This document shows, piece after piece, positions 1-8,480 of a DNA stretch of 64,000 nucleotides. The stretch covers positions 62,001 through 126,000 of the forward strand of contig LJSH01000006.1 in assembly GCA_001314625.1 (NCBI GenBank). Reading direction: 5' to 3'. The position numbers and the translations under genes are program-made. How positions within the stretch are numbered: position 1 is the first letter of the stretch; every line of letters starts with the position of its first letter. The DNA is from Oceanicaulis sp. HLUCCA04 (GTDB taxonomy: Bacteria; Pseudomonadota; Alphaproteobacteria; Caulobacterales; Maricaulaceae). Under the pieces are notes generated by a model, which searched no databases, was not told the origin of the DNA, and saw only the letters and a program-made list of their open reading frames with translations.

Positions 1-2
1 TC

Positions 3-89
3 CAGTCGACGATATTTGTCATTGTCATCGCGGAGATCGTCAGTTGCGCGGTGGTCATTGCCAGCTATCGGAGGGGTTGGCGTGTCTGA
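3..89 (+). CDS. C-terminal end of an unidentified membrane protein (partial)
   Basis: An open frame enters from the left edge and stops at TGA 87-89. It encodes 28 residues: a hydrophobic stretch (FVIVIAEIVSCAVVIA) followed by a positively charged end (SYRRGWRV), which looks like the last transmembrane helix and cytoplasmic tail of a small inner-membrane protein. The stop overlaps the GTG start of the next gene by 8 bases, so the two are probably co-translated. Small membrane proteins encoded just before a YozG-type HTH regulator are a common pairing. Its identity cannot be told from this fragment. Confidence 0.6.
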   Translation, partial: QSTIFVIVIAEIVSCAVVIASYRRGWRV

Positions 90-294
90 ACCCCGGCTTA
101 CCAACACCGTAAAGACATTGCGGTTTCTGGCAGGCGAAATGACCCAGTCCGAGCTGGGCAAGCGCGTCGGCGTTACCCGGCAGACGATAGCCGCCATAGA
201 AACGGGCAAGTACTCGCCCACCCTCGAAACGGCCTACAAGATTGCCGATGTCTTCGGCAAACCCATCGACGAGGTATTCCCGTGGGAACTATAG
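82..294 (+). CDS. Small HTH (Xre/YozG-type) transcriptional regulator
   Basis: A 70-residue DNA-binding protein consisting almost entirely of one helix-turn-helix domain. The core reads TQSELGKRVGVTRQTIAAIE (about residues 20-40), followed by the family-typical GKYSPTLETAYKIADVFG and an FPWEL end. The GTG at 82 is preferred because GGAGGGG lies at 70-76 and the family starts right here; a TTG at 16 would add 22 unrelated residues and has no ribosome site. It overlaps the preceding membrane-protein frame and ends 6 bases from the convergent flavoprotein gene. Regulators of this size usually repress their own operon and act with the upstream membrane protein; that role is inferred. Function is confident at the fold level only. 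Confidence 0.85.
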   Translation: MSEPRLTNTVKTLRFLAGEMTQSELGKRVGVTRQTIAAIETGKYSPTLETAYKIADVFGKPIDEVFPWEL

Positions 295-300
295 GAGGCG

Positions 301-1986
301 CTAGCCGGGCCGGCCAAACTCGGCCAGCGCGGCATGGACGGCGCTGACAACCACTGATCCCTCGCCGACGGCGCTGGCCACACGTTTGACCGAGGCAGAA
401 CGGACATCACCCACGGCATAGACCCGCTCAAGGCTTGTTTCGTAAGCCGACGGCATACGGTCCGCTGCCCATCCTGCCCGCACCAGCTCACGCGGCTCGA
501 TCTGTGTGCCGGTCTTCACAAAACCTTTTGTGTCCCGGGCAAGACCCGGCGGCAGCCAGCCGGTGAACGGGACGGCGCCGATGAAAAGAAACACAAAACC
601 TGCCTCTATTTCAAACTCGCCCTGCGGAGACTTCGCCTTTAGCGCACGCAAACGCTTCAGGTCGCCCTGACCCGTGCCGTCCAGCCCCGAAATTTGGGTT
701 TCCGGGTGGAGTGTGATGTTGGGCTGTTCCTCCAGCCGCCGGACCAGATACTCGCTCATCGTGTCGCGGATATCGGCCCTGCGATAGAGCACGTGGACGT
801 GTCGCGCCGTGCGGGCGAGGAAGACCGCGCCCTGCCCCGCCGAGTTGCCCGCGCCGACAATGACGACGTCAGCGTTGGCGCATAGCTGCGCCTCCAGCGG
901 CGACGCGCCGTAATAAAGCCCCCGCCCCTCATAGATTTCCGCGTCCTCAACCGGCAGGCGCTGATATTGCGCGCCCGAGGCTATCACGACTGCACGGGCC
1001 TCCAGCTTGCGGCCATCCAGCGTGCTGACGCAGTGACACCCGCTGTCGAGACGTTCCAGCGCACTAACCTTCACCGGCGCGGCGAGGCGCACACCGAACT
1101 TCTGCGCCTGAATGGCCGCGCGGTCTGCCAGTTCACGGCCCGACACGCCCATGGGAAAGCCCAGATAATTCTCGATCTTCGAGCTGGTGCCGGCCTGTCC
1201 GCCGGGTGCCTCGGCGTCGAGCGTCACCACGGTCAGGCCTTCGGACGCCGCGTAGACCGCCGCCGCCAGACCCGCCGGCCCGGCCCCGACCACAATTACG
1301 TCCGCCGCCGCGCCATCGGGCAGAAGGTCTGACCCGAAATATTCGGCCAGCGCGCTGACCGTCGGCTGGATCATCACGCGCGAGGCGCTCAGCACCACAG
1401 CGGGCAGCGCGTCGCGGGCGAGCCCCTTGGCCTCCATGATCGGCGCGGCGAGCGGATTGGCGTCCGGGTCCAGCCAGGCATGGGGCAGGCCATGACGGGT
1501 CAGAAAATCGCGCAAGGCAAACACTGACCGGTCCAGCGCCGAGCCGATCACGATGACTGAATAGCCCTCGCGGGCCAGGGCAAACGCGCGCCGCGCCGAA
1601 AGCGTGCGCACGAACACATCGGACAGGGCGGAGTTTTCCACCAGCAGGCGCTGGAACGCGGCGAACGGGATATGCAAGACCTTGCCCGCCTTGCCCATGG
1701 TTGTGCGGGCCAGTGCTGCCTGCCCGGTCAGCACGCCGATATCGCCGGAAAACTGGCCGCGTTCCATCCAGCCGAGCCGCACCGGCCCGTCCATGTCATC
1801 GACAAAGATGTGGGTTTCGCCAGACAGGGTGACGAGGCAATCGCCGCCCCGCTCGCCTTCGCTGACCAGCACCTCGCCCTCCTCGTGCCAGCGCGCCTCG
1901 CCATAAGGCATCAGCGCTGCCAGCTCCGCGTCCGAGAAGGTGTAGTTCACATCGGCAGGCGCCCTGCTGGCGGTCGCGGTGCTCAA
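301..1986 (-). CDS. Crp-domain / thioredoxin-reductase-like FAD oxidoreductase
   Basis: A 561-residue cytoplasmic flavoprotein. Residues about 15-135 form a cyclic-nucleotide-binding (Crp-type) domain. Residues about 228-558 form a thioredoxin-reductase-like module with FAD motif GAGPAG (234-239), GGQAGTSSKIENYLGFP (262-278), NADPH motif GAGNSAGQGA (378-387) and the FAD-closing YAVGDVR (523-529). The redox-active CxxC of true thioredoxin reductases is missing: the equivalent stretch reads YYGASPLEAQ (358-367). It therefore probably passes electrons from NAD(P)H to something other than thioredoxin through the classical disulfide. Residues 140-225 between the domains match nothing I recognise with confidence; they resemble a degenerate thioredoxin fold. 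Such Crp-TrxR hybrids are known in many bacteria, but substrate and effector are unknown. Confidence 0.85.
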   Translation of the reverse strand: MSTATASRAPADVNYTFSDAELAALMPYGEARWHEEGEVLVSEGERGGDCLVTLSGETHIFVDDMDGPVRLGWMERGQFSGDIGVLTGQAALARTTMGKAGKVLHIPFAAFQRLLVENSALSDVFVRTLSARRAFALAREGYSVIVIGSALDRSVFALRDFLTRHGLPHAWLDPDANPLAAPIMEAKGLARDALPAVVLSASRVMIQPTVSALAEYFGSDLLPDGAAADVIVVGAGPAGLAAAVYAASEGLTVVTLDAEAPGGQAGTSSKIENYLGFPMGVSGRELADRAAIQAQKFGVRLAAPVKVSALERLDSGCHCVSTLDGRKLEARAVVIASGAQYQRLPVEDAEIYEGRGLYYGASPLEAQLCANADVVIVGAGNSAGQGAVFLARTARHVHVLYRRADIRDTMSEYLVRRLEEQPNITLHPETQISGLDGTGQGDLKRLRALKAKSPQGEFEIEAGFVFLFIGAVPFTGWLPPGLARDTKGFVKTGTQIEPRELVRAGWAADRMPSAYETSLERVYAVGDVRSASVKRVASAVGEGSVVVSAVHAALAEFGRPG

Positions 1987-2088
1987 GGGGCGTCTCCGGC
2001 AAGAGGATCAGGCCGTTCAGACTAGCGCTGCGCTATCACCGGGCAAGTCTGCGATTTGTGACGGGGGCGGGAGCGATTGACGCCCCGC

Positions 2089-2289
2089 TCAGTAGTGCGG
2101 GGGCTTTTCGGCCGAGGCCGCGGGCAAGCCGGCTTCGAGCTCCGCGATCCGGTCGTCAGAGCGGTGGAGCCGGGCTTTGAGCCGCTCGATATCCTTCTGC
2201 TGCGACGCCAGCGCCTCGGACAGATCATCAATCGCGCGCTGCTGCTGGGCGATATGGATTTCGAGGGCATCGAGGCGGGATTCGGTCAT
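2089..2289 (-). CDS. slyX: SlyX family protein
   Basis: A 66-residue coiled-coil protein. It begins with a long heptad-patterned helix (LDALEIHIAQQQRAIDDLSE, then ASQQKDIERLKARL) and ends in KPPHY, the conserved SlyX tail. Length and end fit the SlyX family exactly. The family's function is unknown despite its wide distribution in Proteobacteria. It lies 47 bases downstream of the antitoxin-like gene on the same strand and 103 bases before the flavoprotein gene, so it could be transcribed with either. Confidence 0.9.
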   Translation of the reverse strand: MTESRLDALEIHIAQQQRAIDDLSEALASQQKDIERLKARLHRSDDRIAELEAGLPAASAEKPPHY

Positions 2290-2335
2290 GGGGGCTACTC
2301 TCGGTCATCAATCCCCGCCAGCTTGCGGGCAGTGT

Positions 2336-2575
2336 TCAGACTATACGGCTTCCATCGCGCTCTTCGCGGATGATCCGGGTTGTGGAGACCGGCAGCTCGA
2401 CCGGCTCCATCGACGCCTGGCGCGCCCGGATCGATGCCCAGTCGGGCCGCTTCAAATCCTGCTCTATCAGGCGGCGCAGATAATCGCTCATGCTCATCCC
2501 TTCCGCCGCCGCACGCGCTTTGAGCGCCTGATGCGTCGCTTCGGGAATGTCACGGAGGTGGATTTGTTTGGGCAT
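2336..2575 (-). CDS. FitA-like ribbon-helix-helix antitoxin, no toxin partner visible
   Basis: A 79-residue protein with the FitA/VapB-type ribbon-helix-helix: a beta strand MPKQIHLRDIPE, then two helices (THQALKARAAAEG and MSMSDYLRRLIEQDL). The C-terminal part (residues 50-79) is the usual flexible toxin-binding tail. In this family the next gene, normally overlapping or within a few bases, encodes a PIN-domain RNase. Here the next gene on the strand is slyX, and the 47 bases between hold no PIN frame. The antitoxin is therefore an orphan, either a relic of a lost module or a repressor or antitoxin acting elsewhere. The RHH assignment is strong; an active antitoxin role is uncertain. Confidence 0.8.
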   Translation of the reverse strand: MPKQIHLRDIPEATHQALKARAAAEGMSMSDYLRRLIEQDLKRPDWASIRARQASMEPVELPVSTTRIIREERDGSRIV

Positions 2576-2608
2576 GTGGAAACCGTCAGAGCGGGGGTGG
2601 GGTCGATT

Positions 2609-3316
2609 TCAATTGGCTGCGAGTCCAGCTGACCAGCGAGCAATCTCACCATTGAAACCTAGGACAACAAGACTGGTATACGGTCGGAAATCTGGGGCTA
2701 TGTTCGCAAAATCGTTAGCTGTGCAGCCCATCCGATCAACTAGAATCAACCAAGACTCTCTGCCCGAAACCTGATCGCTATGACTGACGGCTTTCGCGGA
2801 CTTTCTAGCAACTGCAGCCTCGAGACTCTTGGGGGCATATTCACGCACCCACCCGCCTTCATCGTTGTCAATCCAGCAGCCTAAAACGAACGTCTGACCG
2901 AAGTGTTTGCTCGCCTCATAAACTTCGATCCAGATCTTAGACTTCAAGTGGATTCGTGTCCTGCCATCCGATCTCTTTATGCCTTCAGCCAGCGCTTTTT
3001 CTAGGGCTGCCTCAAATTCCCGCCGTGAGTCAAAAAGCGGCCGCTCGAAGACAAAATCGACGAAATAGGACGTAACCTCAGAACCCCGTCCCTTTTCCTC
3101 GAAAAATTTGATTACGGAATCCAATAATGGCTTTTCTTTTTCAACAAGCGGCTTTCTCGTCGTCGCTTCAGTTTGAAAAAGCCACGTCACTTCCGCCAAC
3201 ACGGAGTTATCGAGAAGGAAATCAGGAAAGGTGCTGCGTCCGTTTGGCTCGTGAATGATTTTCGAAAAACCTTGGCTCGCAAACCAGGCACGAGCGAGTT
3301 CCTCAGCCTTGTCCAC
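2609..3316 (-). CDS. Unknown protein with a PD-(D/E)XK-like N-terminus
   Basis: A 235-residue soluble protein not recognised by family. Near residues 29-45 it reads FPDFLLDNSVLAEVTWL, which matches the PD...(10-12)...E-hydrophobic core of restriction-endonuclease-like folds, with EVT in place of the usual ExK. A charged, helical middle (RREFEAALEKALAEGIKRSDGR) and a WIEVYE strand follow. It starts at GTG with GGGAG six bases upstream, inside the guaA stop region, and is only 3 bases from guaA, so it is co-transcribed. Its DNA is visibly more AT-rich than its neighbours (for example around 3110-3260), which suggests acquisition by transfer. A nuclease or degenerate nuclease is a guess from one motif; coding status is sound. 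Confidence 0.65.
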   Translation of the reverse strand: MDKAEELARAWFASQGFSKIIHEPNGRSTFPDFLLDNSVLAEVTWLFQTEATTRKPLVEKEKPLLDSVIKFFEEKGRGSEVTSYFVDFVFERPLFDSRREFEAALEKALAEGIKRSDGRTRIHLKSKIWIEVYEASKHFGQTFVLGCWIDNDEGGWVREYAPKSLEAAVARKSAKAVSHSDQVSGRESWLILVDRMGCTANDFANIAPDFRPYTSLVVLGFNGEIARWSAGLAAN

Positions 3317-3319
3317 ACG

Positions 3320-4894
3320 CTACTCCCACTCAATCGTCCCCGGCGGTTTGCTGGTCACGTCGTAGACCACGCGGTTGACGCCGCGCACTTCATTGATGAT
3401 GCGCGTGGCGACGCGGCCCAGAAAGTCGTGATCGAAGGGGAAATAGTCCGCCGTCATGCCGTCAACGGATGTGACGGCGCGCAAGGCCAGCACGGCATCA
3501 TAGGTGCGCTCATCGCCCATCACGCCGACCGTGCGCACCGGCAACAGCACGGCAAAGGCCTGCCAGATCACGTCGTAGAGACCGGCCTTCTTGATTTCCT
3601 CGATATAGATGCGGTCTGCAGCGCGCAGAATATCGGCCTTTTCCTTCGTGACGGCGCCGGGAATGCGGATGCCGAGCCCCGGTCCGGGGAAGGGATGGCG
3701 GCCCACGAACGCCTCGGGCAGGCCAAGCTCGCGCCCCAGCGCCCTCACCTCGTCCTTGAAGAGCTCGCGAAGCGGCTCGACGAGCTTCATGTTCATGCGT
3801 GCGGGCAGGCCGCCGACATTATGGTGGGACTTGATGGTGACGGACGGGCCGCCATCAAAGCTGACACTTTCGATCACGTCCGGGTAGAGCGTGCCCTGTG
3901 CCAGGAAATCGGCGCCGCCGGCGAGCTTTGCCTTCTCCTCGAACACATCGATGAAGAGCTTGCCGATGGTCTTGCGTTTTTTTTCCGGGTCATCAATGCC
4001 GTCCAGCGCGGAGAGGAAACGATCCCCCTCATCGGCGGCGACCAGCGGAATATTGTAATGCTCGCGGAAGAGGGTGACGACCTCTTCGGCCTCGCCGTGG
4101 CGCATCAGGCCGGTATCGACAAAGACGCAGACCAGCTGGTCGCCAATCGCCTCATGGATCAGCACGGCGGCAACAGCCGAATCCACCCCGCCCGATAGCC
4201 CGCAGATCACCCGGCCCTTGCCGACCTGTTCGCGGATGCGGGCAATCGCCTCATCCTTAAAGGCGGCCATGGTCCAGTCGCCCTTCATGCCCGCGATCTC
4301 GTGGGTGAAATTCTTCAGGATCAGCGCGCCGCGCGGCGTGTGCACCACTTCGGGGTGGAACTGCACGCCGTAGAACTGGCGGGCTTCGTCCGCGATGGCC
4401 GCAAAGGGCGCGCCGGAGCTGGTGGCGATGACGTGAAAGCCTTCGGGCGCCGCCATTACCCGGTCGCCATGGCTCATCCAGACGCGCTCGGTGTCACCGA
4501 TCCCGCCCAGCCCCGCCAGAAGCGGGCTTTCCAGTACGATCTGGATGTCGGCGCGGCCAAACTCGCGATGGTCGGAGGTTTCCACCCGCCCGCCAAGCTG
4601 GGCGCACATGATCTGTTCGCCATAGCAGATGCCCAGCACCGGCACCCCGGCCTGGAAGATATACGGATCAGCCTTCGGGCTGTCTTCCCAGCTGGTCGAG
4701 TGTGGGGAGCCGGACAGGATGATGGCCTTGGGGCCGTAATCCTTCACAAAATCCGCAGTGGCGCGGTTATAGGGATGAACCTCGCAATAGACGCCGCTTT
4801 CGCGCAGGCGCCGTGCGATGAGCTGTGTCACCTGAGAGCCGAAATCGACAATCAGGGCGCGTTCGTGTTCGAGCGAAGAGTTAATTGCTGTCAT
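3320..4894 (-). CDS. guaA: GMP synthase (glutamine-hydrolysing)
   Basis: A 524-residue cytosolic enzyme that turns XMP, ATP and glutamine into GMP, the last step of guanine nucleotide synthesis. The N-terminal class I glutamine amidotransferase has its nucleophile in VLGICYGEQ (Cys90) and the His-Glu pair in [11 protein letters not shown]. The ATP pyrophosphatase domain carries the PP-loop [11 protein letters not shown] near residue 235. The C-terminal dimerisation domain ends in the family-standard PPGTIEWE. Length and all motifs are normal. Its ATG overlaps the upstream M15-like gene by 4 bases (ATGA), and a GTG-start gene follows after 3 bases, so it sits inside a tight transcription unit with two accessory genes. 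guaB lies 2 kb upstream on the same strand. Confidence 0.98.
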   Translation of the reverse strand: MTAINSSLEHERALIVDFGSQVTQLIARRLRESGVYCEVHPYNRATADFVKDYGPKAIILSGSPHSTSWEDSPKADPYIFQAGVPVLGICYGEQIMCAQLGGRVETSDHREFGRADIQIVLESPLLAGLGGIGDTERVWMSHGDRVMAAPEGFHVIATSSGAPFAAIADEARQFYGVQFHPEVVHTPRGALILKNFTHEIAGMKGDWTMAAFKDEAIARIREQVGKGRVICGLSGGVDSAVAAVLIHEAIGDQLVCVFVDTGLMRHGEAEEVVTLFREHYNIPLVAADEGDRFLSALDGIDDPEKKRKTIGKLFIDVFEEKAKLAGGADFLAQGTLYPDVIESVSFDGGPSVTIKSHHNVGGLPARMNMKLVEPLRELFKDEVRALGRELGLPEAFVGRHPFPGPGLGIRIPGAVTKEKADILRAADRIYIEEIKKAGLYDVIWQAFAVLLPVRTVGVMGDERTYDAVLALRAVTSVDGMTADYFPFDHDFLGRVATRIINEVRGVNRVVYDVTSKPPGTIEWE

Positions 4895-5538
4895 TCGGTC
4901 AAAAAGGCCTTCAGGTTTTTCAGGGCAGTATGAAAGTACGGCGTGTCATACGCATCGGCGTGGCTGCTGTCATGGTTTGCCATGCCCGGCTTGGTCAGCG
5001 TGCCCTTCGGCTGAACATAGCTGTCTATGGTGCGCTTGGGATTTTCCGACCAAGTTAGATTGAGCGCGCACAGCTTTGGAAAATAGTACTGACTCGAATA
5101 GGGCAAGTGATCGTGGATAAACCACGCCATAGAGCGCCAGTCGCCGGTCGACTCGAATTGGTCGACATAACTGTTGATCACGATTGTTGCAGTCGCTCCT
5201 AGCGCGCCGTCGCTATCGCGATAGTCATAGATATGACCACTGTAATTGGACGCATTGGACGCGCAGTTCAGCCCCTTACTGTTGCCAAGTTCATTGACTT
5301 CCGGCGAACGGTAGGCTGAACGGATCGAGATTTTGCCGAATGCTGCCGTTAGGGGTTCCAGCAAATTCACGCAAAGCCCGCGCGCGGCTTCTATAGCAAT
5401 ATCAGGAAAGTGCGGCAGATTGGACATGCGATAATAGTTCGCGATCTCGGAGTACAAAAAGTCGCGAAAGAAGAAGTTCGGGGAAAGTCTCTCCCTACCG
5501 AGCTTTTCAAGGACCGCGTAACTCATCGTACTTCTCAT
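4891..5538 (-). CDS. Peptidase M15-like (hedgehog/DD-peptidase fold) protein, possibly inactive
   Basis: A 215-residue protein of a scattered family of unnamed accessory proteins. The start [15 protein letters not shown] and the block [15 protein letters not shown] resemble M15 D-Ala-D-Ala peptidases. Later blocks are [46 protein letters not shown] and GTLTKPGM. M15 enzymes bind zinc through an H-x6-D and a terminal HxH-type site; here the second site is not evident ([10 protein letters not shown]), so catalysis is doubtful. There is no signal peptide, which also argues against a wall hydrolase. It overlaps guaA by ATGA (4 bases). Base use is AT-richer than the neighbours. The start could also be the ATG at 5526. 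Confidence 0.7.
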   Translation of the reverse strand: MRSTMSYAVLEKLGRERLSPNFFFRDFLYSEIANYYRMSNLPHFPDIAIEAARGLCVNLLEPLTAAFGKISIRSAYRSPEVNELGNSKGLNCASNASNYSGHIYDYRDSDGALGATATIVINSYVDQFESTGDWRSMAWFIHDHLPYSSQYYFPKLCALNLTWSENPKRTIDSYVQPKGTLTKPGMANHDSSHADAYDTPYFHTALKNLKAFLTE

Positions 5539-5599
5539 GGGCAGCGATTAGCCGAGATTCTTGTCCATGGCGAGAGGGGGAGTGGATTCGGGAACCGCC

Positions 5600-6913
5600 C
5601 TACCCCGCCTTCTCCAGCCCGCACACGTAAAATCCGTCCGTGCCGGTGCGCGCCGGGGTGAGTTGCAGCGCGCCGTGCGCGCCAGCGCAGGCGGCAAGGG
5701 TCAGCGCGCCTTCCTCGGTGAGCTGGCCTGACGCAACAAGGGCGTCCATCACCGGCACGGCGCGAAAATCGGGGTTGTTATTGAGGAAGACCTCCACCCG
5801 GTCGCCATTTTCCTCTGGCAGGACCGAGCAGGTGACATAGACCATGCGTCCGCCGGGGCGCACATATTTGGCGGCCTTGGCCAGCACCTCGTCCTGCTGG
5901 GTGATGCGCGTGGCGAGCGCCTTTTCCTTCAGGCGCCATTTGGTATCCGGCCTGCGCCGCCAGGTGCCGGAGCCCGTGCAGGGCGCATCGATAAAGACGA
6001 GGTCCATCTTGCCTTCCAGATCGTTCAAGGCTTCCGCTTCCTTGCCGGAGCGCACCTGCACATTGCGCACACCGGCCCGCTCAAGCCGCGGCCAGATGGC
6101 GCGCAAGCGCCGCCAGTCAAAATCCCACGCGTAAAGCTGGCCGGTATTGTTCATCAGCGCGGAGAGAGACAACGTCTTGCCGCCTGCGCCGGCGCAGAAA
6201 TCAAGCACTTGCAGGCCCTCGACCGGCGCGGCGGCGAGCGCGGCGATCTGGCTGCCGATATCCTGCACCTCCACCCAACCCTTGCCATAGGCGGGGATGG
6301 AATCGGCGGGCGGGGATTTCGCGCGCGGATCGCTGCCGGGAATGCGGATGGCACTGGTGATGAGCACGGACGGCTCGGCATTGATCTGCGCGCGCACCGC
6401 CGATATGGCCTTTTCCGGATCGGTTTTGAGCGCATTGACGCGCAGATCCACCGGCGCACGATTGGCCATGGCCGCGCCTTCAAGCGCCGCATCATCGCCA
6501 AAGCCGCGTTCGAAGCTGGCAGCAAGCCAATCAGGGATTTCCGCGCGCGCAGGCAGTGGCGCATCACCGGGCAGGCTGGCTGTCATCCCGGCACGCTCTG
6601 CATCGGTCAGCGCTTCGGGCGCGTGCTCATCGCCGTCAAAGATCGCGGCGACCGCATCCGGCCCCGTTTCCCACTCATGAGCGAGCGTACCGAGTACCAG
6701 AGCGCGCGGAGTGTCTGCGCCCATCAGCAGGCTGAGCGACGCCCGGCGGCGCAGGGCGTCCAGCACGAGGCCGGAAATCCAGGCGCGGTCGCCAGAGCCT
6801 GCGTAGCGGTTGGCCTTGCCCCAGTCGCGCATCGCCTCCTTCACCGGCTGGTGCCGGTTCAGGACGGTATCGAGCACCTCGATGGCGGCGGCTATTCTGC
6901 CTGCATCACGCAT
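5600..6913 (-). CDS. rsmB: RsmB-type rRNA (cytosine-C5) methyltransferase
   Basis: A 437-residue SAM-dependent RNA methyltransferase of the RsmB/NOP2 group, predicted to methylate a 16S rRNA cytosine (C967 in E. coli). An N-terminal NusB-like helical region (about residues 1-130) precedes a Rossmann methyltransferase. SAM motif I is LDFCAGAGGKTLSLSALM, the base-binding Pro-Cys is in DAPCTGSGTWRRRPD, and the catalytic Thr-Cys is in YVTCSVLPEENGDR. Both cysteines of the family are present. Its ATG shares one base with the guaB stop (TGATG), so it is translated together with guaB. Some relatives in alphaproteobacteria carry the same guaB-rsmB order. The exact target base is inferred. Confidence 0.9.
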   Translation of the reverse strand: MRDAGRIAAAIEVLDTVLNRHQPVKEAMRDWGKANRYAGSGDRAWISGLVLDALRRRASLSLLMGADTPRALVLGTLAHEWETGPDAVAAIFDGDEHAPEALTDAERAGMTASLPGDAPLPARAEIPDWLAASFERGFGDDAALEGAAMANRAPVDLRVNALKTDPEKAISAVRAQINAEPSVLITSAIRIPGSDPRAKSPPADSIPAYGKGWVEVQDIGSQIAALAAAPVEGLQVLDFCAGAGGKTLSLSALMNNTGQLYAWDFDWRRLRAIWPRLERAGVRNVQVRSGKEAEALNDLEGKMDLVFIDAPCTGSGTWRRRPDTKWRLKEKALATRITQQDEVLAKAAKYVRPGGRMVYVTCSVLPEENGDRVEVFLNNNPDFRAVPVMDALVASGQLTEEGALTLAACAGAHGALQLTPARTGTDGFYVCGLEKAG

Positions 6914-8403
6914 CAGTTCGGACTGGGATAGTTCGGTGCTTCGCGGGTGATGGTCACGTCATGGACATGGCTCTCGCGCAGACCCGCATTGGTAATGCGC
7001 ACGAAAACGGCATTCTTCTGGAAGTCCGCAATCGTCTTCGCACCCGTATAGCCCATGGCGGCGCGCAGCCCGCCGACCATCTGGTGCAGGATCGGGCCGA
7101 CCGGGCCTTTATAGGGCACCTGACCTTCAATGCCTTCGGGCACCAGCTTCATACGGTCGGTGACTTCTTTCTGGAAATAGCGGTCTGCCGAACCGCGCGC
7201 CATGGCGCTGACCGAGCCCATGCCGCGATAGGATTTGTAGGAACGGCCTTTGTACAGGAAGACTTCGCCGGGCGCTTCTTCGGTGCCCGCCAGCATGGAG
7301 CCCATCATCACGCAGTCGGCCCCCGCCGCGATAGCCTTCGCCAGATCACCGGAATACTTGATGCCGCCATCAGCAATGATGGTCCCGTCAAAGCCTTCGG
7401 CCGCGCGGCGCGCTTCCATCACGGCGGTAAGCTGCGGCACGCCGACCCCGGCCACGATGCGCGTGGTGCAGATCGAGCCCGGCCCGATGCCGACCTTCAC
7501 ACAGTCCGCGCCGACATCGAACAGGCTGCGCGCGCCGTCATAGGTCGCGATATTGCCCGCCACGATCTGGGTGGTGTTGGACGCGCGCTTTATGCGTTTG
7601 ACTTGCTCCAGCACGGCCGCGCTCATGCCATGGGCGGTGTCGATCACGATCACGTCCGCGCCGGCATCCATCAGCGCCTCGGCGCGCTCGAACCCGGCAT
7701 CGCCTACAGTCGTGGCAGCGGCGACGCGAAGGCGCCCTTGCGCATCCTTCGCGGCGTTGGGATGGGCTTGCGCCTTCTCCATGTCCTTGACGGTCATCAG
7801 GCCGACACAGCGCCCGTCCTCGTCAACGACCAGCAGACGCTCAATGCGATGTTTGTGGAGCAGGCGCTTGGCTTCGGCCTGATCGGCGCCCGGGCGCACG
7901 GTGACGAGATGATCACGCGTCATCAGGCTGGCAACGGTGGCGTTAGGGTCATCGGCAAAACGCACATCACGATTGGTGACGATGCCGATCAGCTTGCCCG
8001 GCCTGGCACCGGCTGCGCCGCCCTTGCCTCCACCTTCGACCACAGGGATACCGGAAATGCGGTGATGATCCATCAAGGCCTTCAGGTCGGCCAGCGTGGC
8101 CTCCGGGCCGATTGTGACCGGGTTGACGACCATGCCGCTCTCATAGCGCTTGACGCGTCGCACTTCCTCGGCCTGCTCGCCATTGGTCAGATTGCGGTGA
8201 ATAACGCCGAGCCCGCCCGCCTGTGCCATCGCGATCGCCAGCGGCGCTTCGGTAACGGTGTCCATCGCTGCCGAGAGGATCGGGATATTCAGTCCCACGT
8301 CGCGGGTGGCGCGGGTGCGCACATCGGCATCGGCAGGGATTATCTCGGATGCGCCGGGCTGCAAGAGCACATCGTCGAAGGTAAGACCTTCACGTATCTC
8401 CAT
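6913..8403 (-). CDS. guaB: Inosine-5'-monophosphate dehydrogenase
   Basis: A 496-residue enzyme that oxidises IMP to XMP with NAD+, the committed step to GMP. The ATG at 8403 is chosen because GAGGAGGT lies 8 bases upstream and the family begins [14 protein letters not shown]; an upstream in-frame start at 8463 would add 20 unrelated residues. A pair of CBS domains (about residues 95-215) is inserted in the TIM barrel. The first CBS domain holds a glycine-rich insertion ([13 protein letters not shown]). The catalytic cysteine is in GPGSICTTR (Cys312), and the flap RGMGSVSAM is intact. It ends in a TGATG overlap with rsmB. It acts with guaA downstream. Confidence 0.97.
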   Translation of the reverse strand: MEIREGLTFDDVLLQPGASEIIPADADVRTRATRDVGLNIPILSAAMDTVTEAPLAIAMAQAGGLGVIHRNLTNGEQAEEVRRVKRYESGMVVNPVTIGPEATLADLKALMDHHRISGIPVVEGGGKGGAAGARPGKLIGIVTNRDVRFADDPNATVASLMTRDHLVTVRPGADQAEAKRLLHKHRIERLLVVDEDGRCVGLMTVKDMEKAQAHPNAAKDAQGRLRVAAATTVGDAGFERAEALMDAGADVIVIDTAHGMSAAVLEQVKRIKRASNTTQIVAGNIATYDGARSLFDVGADCVKVGIGPGSICTTRIVAGVGVPQLTAVMEARRAAEGFDGTIIADGGIKYSGDLAKAIAAGADCVMMGSMLAGTEEAPGEVFLYKGRSYKSYRGMGSVSAMARGSADRYFQKEVTDRMKLVPEGIEGQVPYKGPVGPILHQMVGGLRAAMGYTGAKTIADFQKNAVFVRITNAGLRESHVHDVTITREAPNYPSPN

Positions 8404-8410
8404 GGCGGAG

Positions 8411-8418
8411 ACCTCCTC
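8411..8418 (-). promoter_or_regulatory. Strong ribosome-binding site deciding the guaB start
   Basis: AGGAGGTC-type Shine-Dalgarno on the minus strand (forward GACCTCCT), 7-8 bases before the ATG at 8403. It rules out the longer in-frame start at 8463. Confidence 0.75.
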
Positions 8419-8480
8419 TATCTCTTGCGGGGCCGCTCTAACGCTGAAACCGGCAAGAGGCAAGGCCAGTCTGCGCCTGA

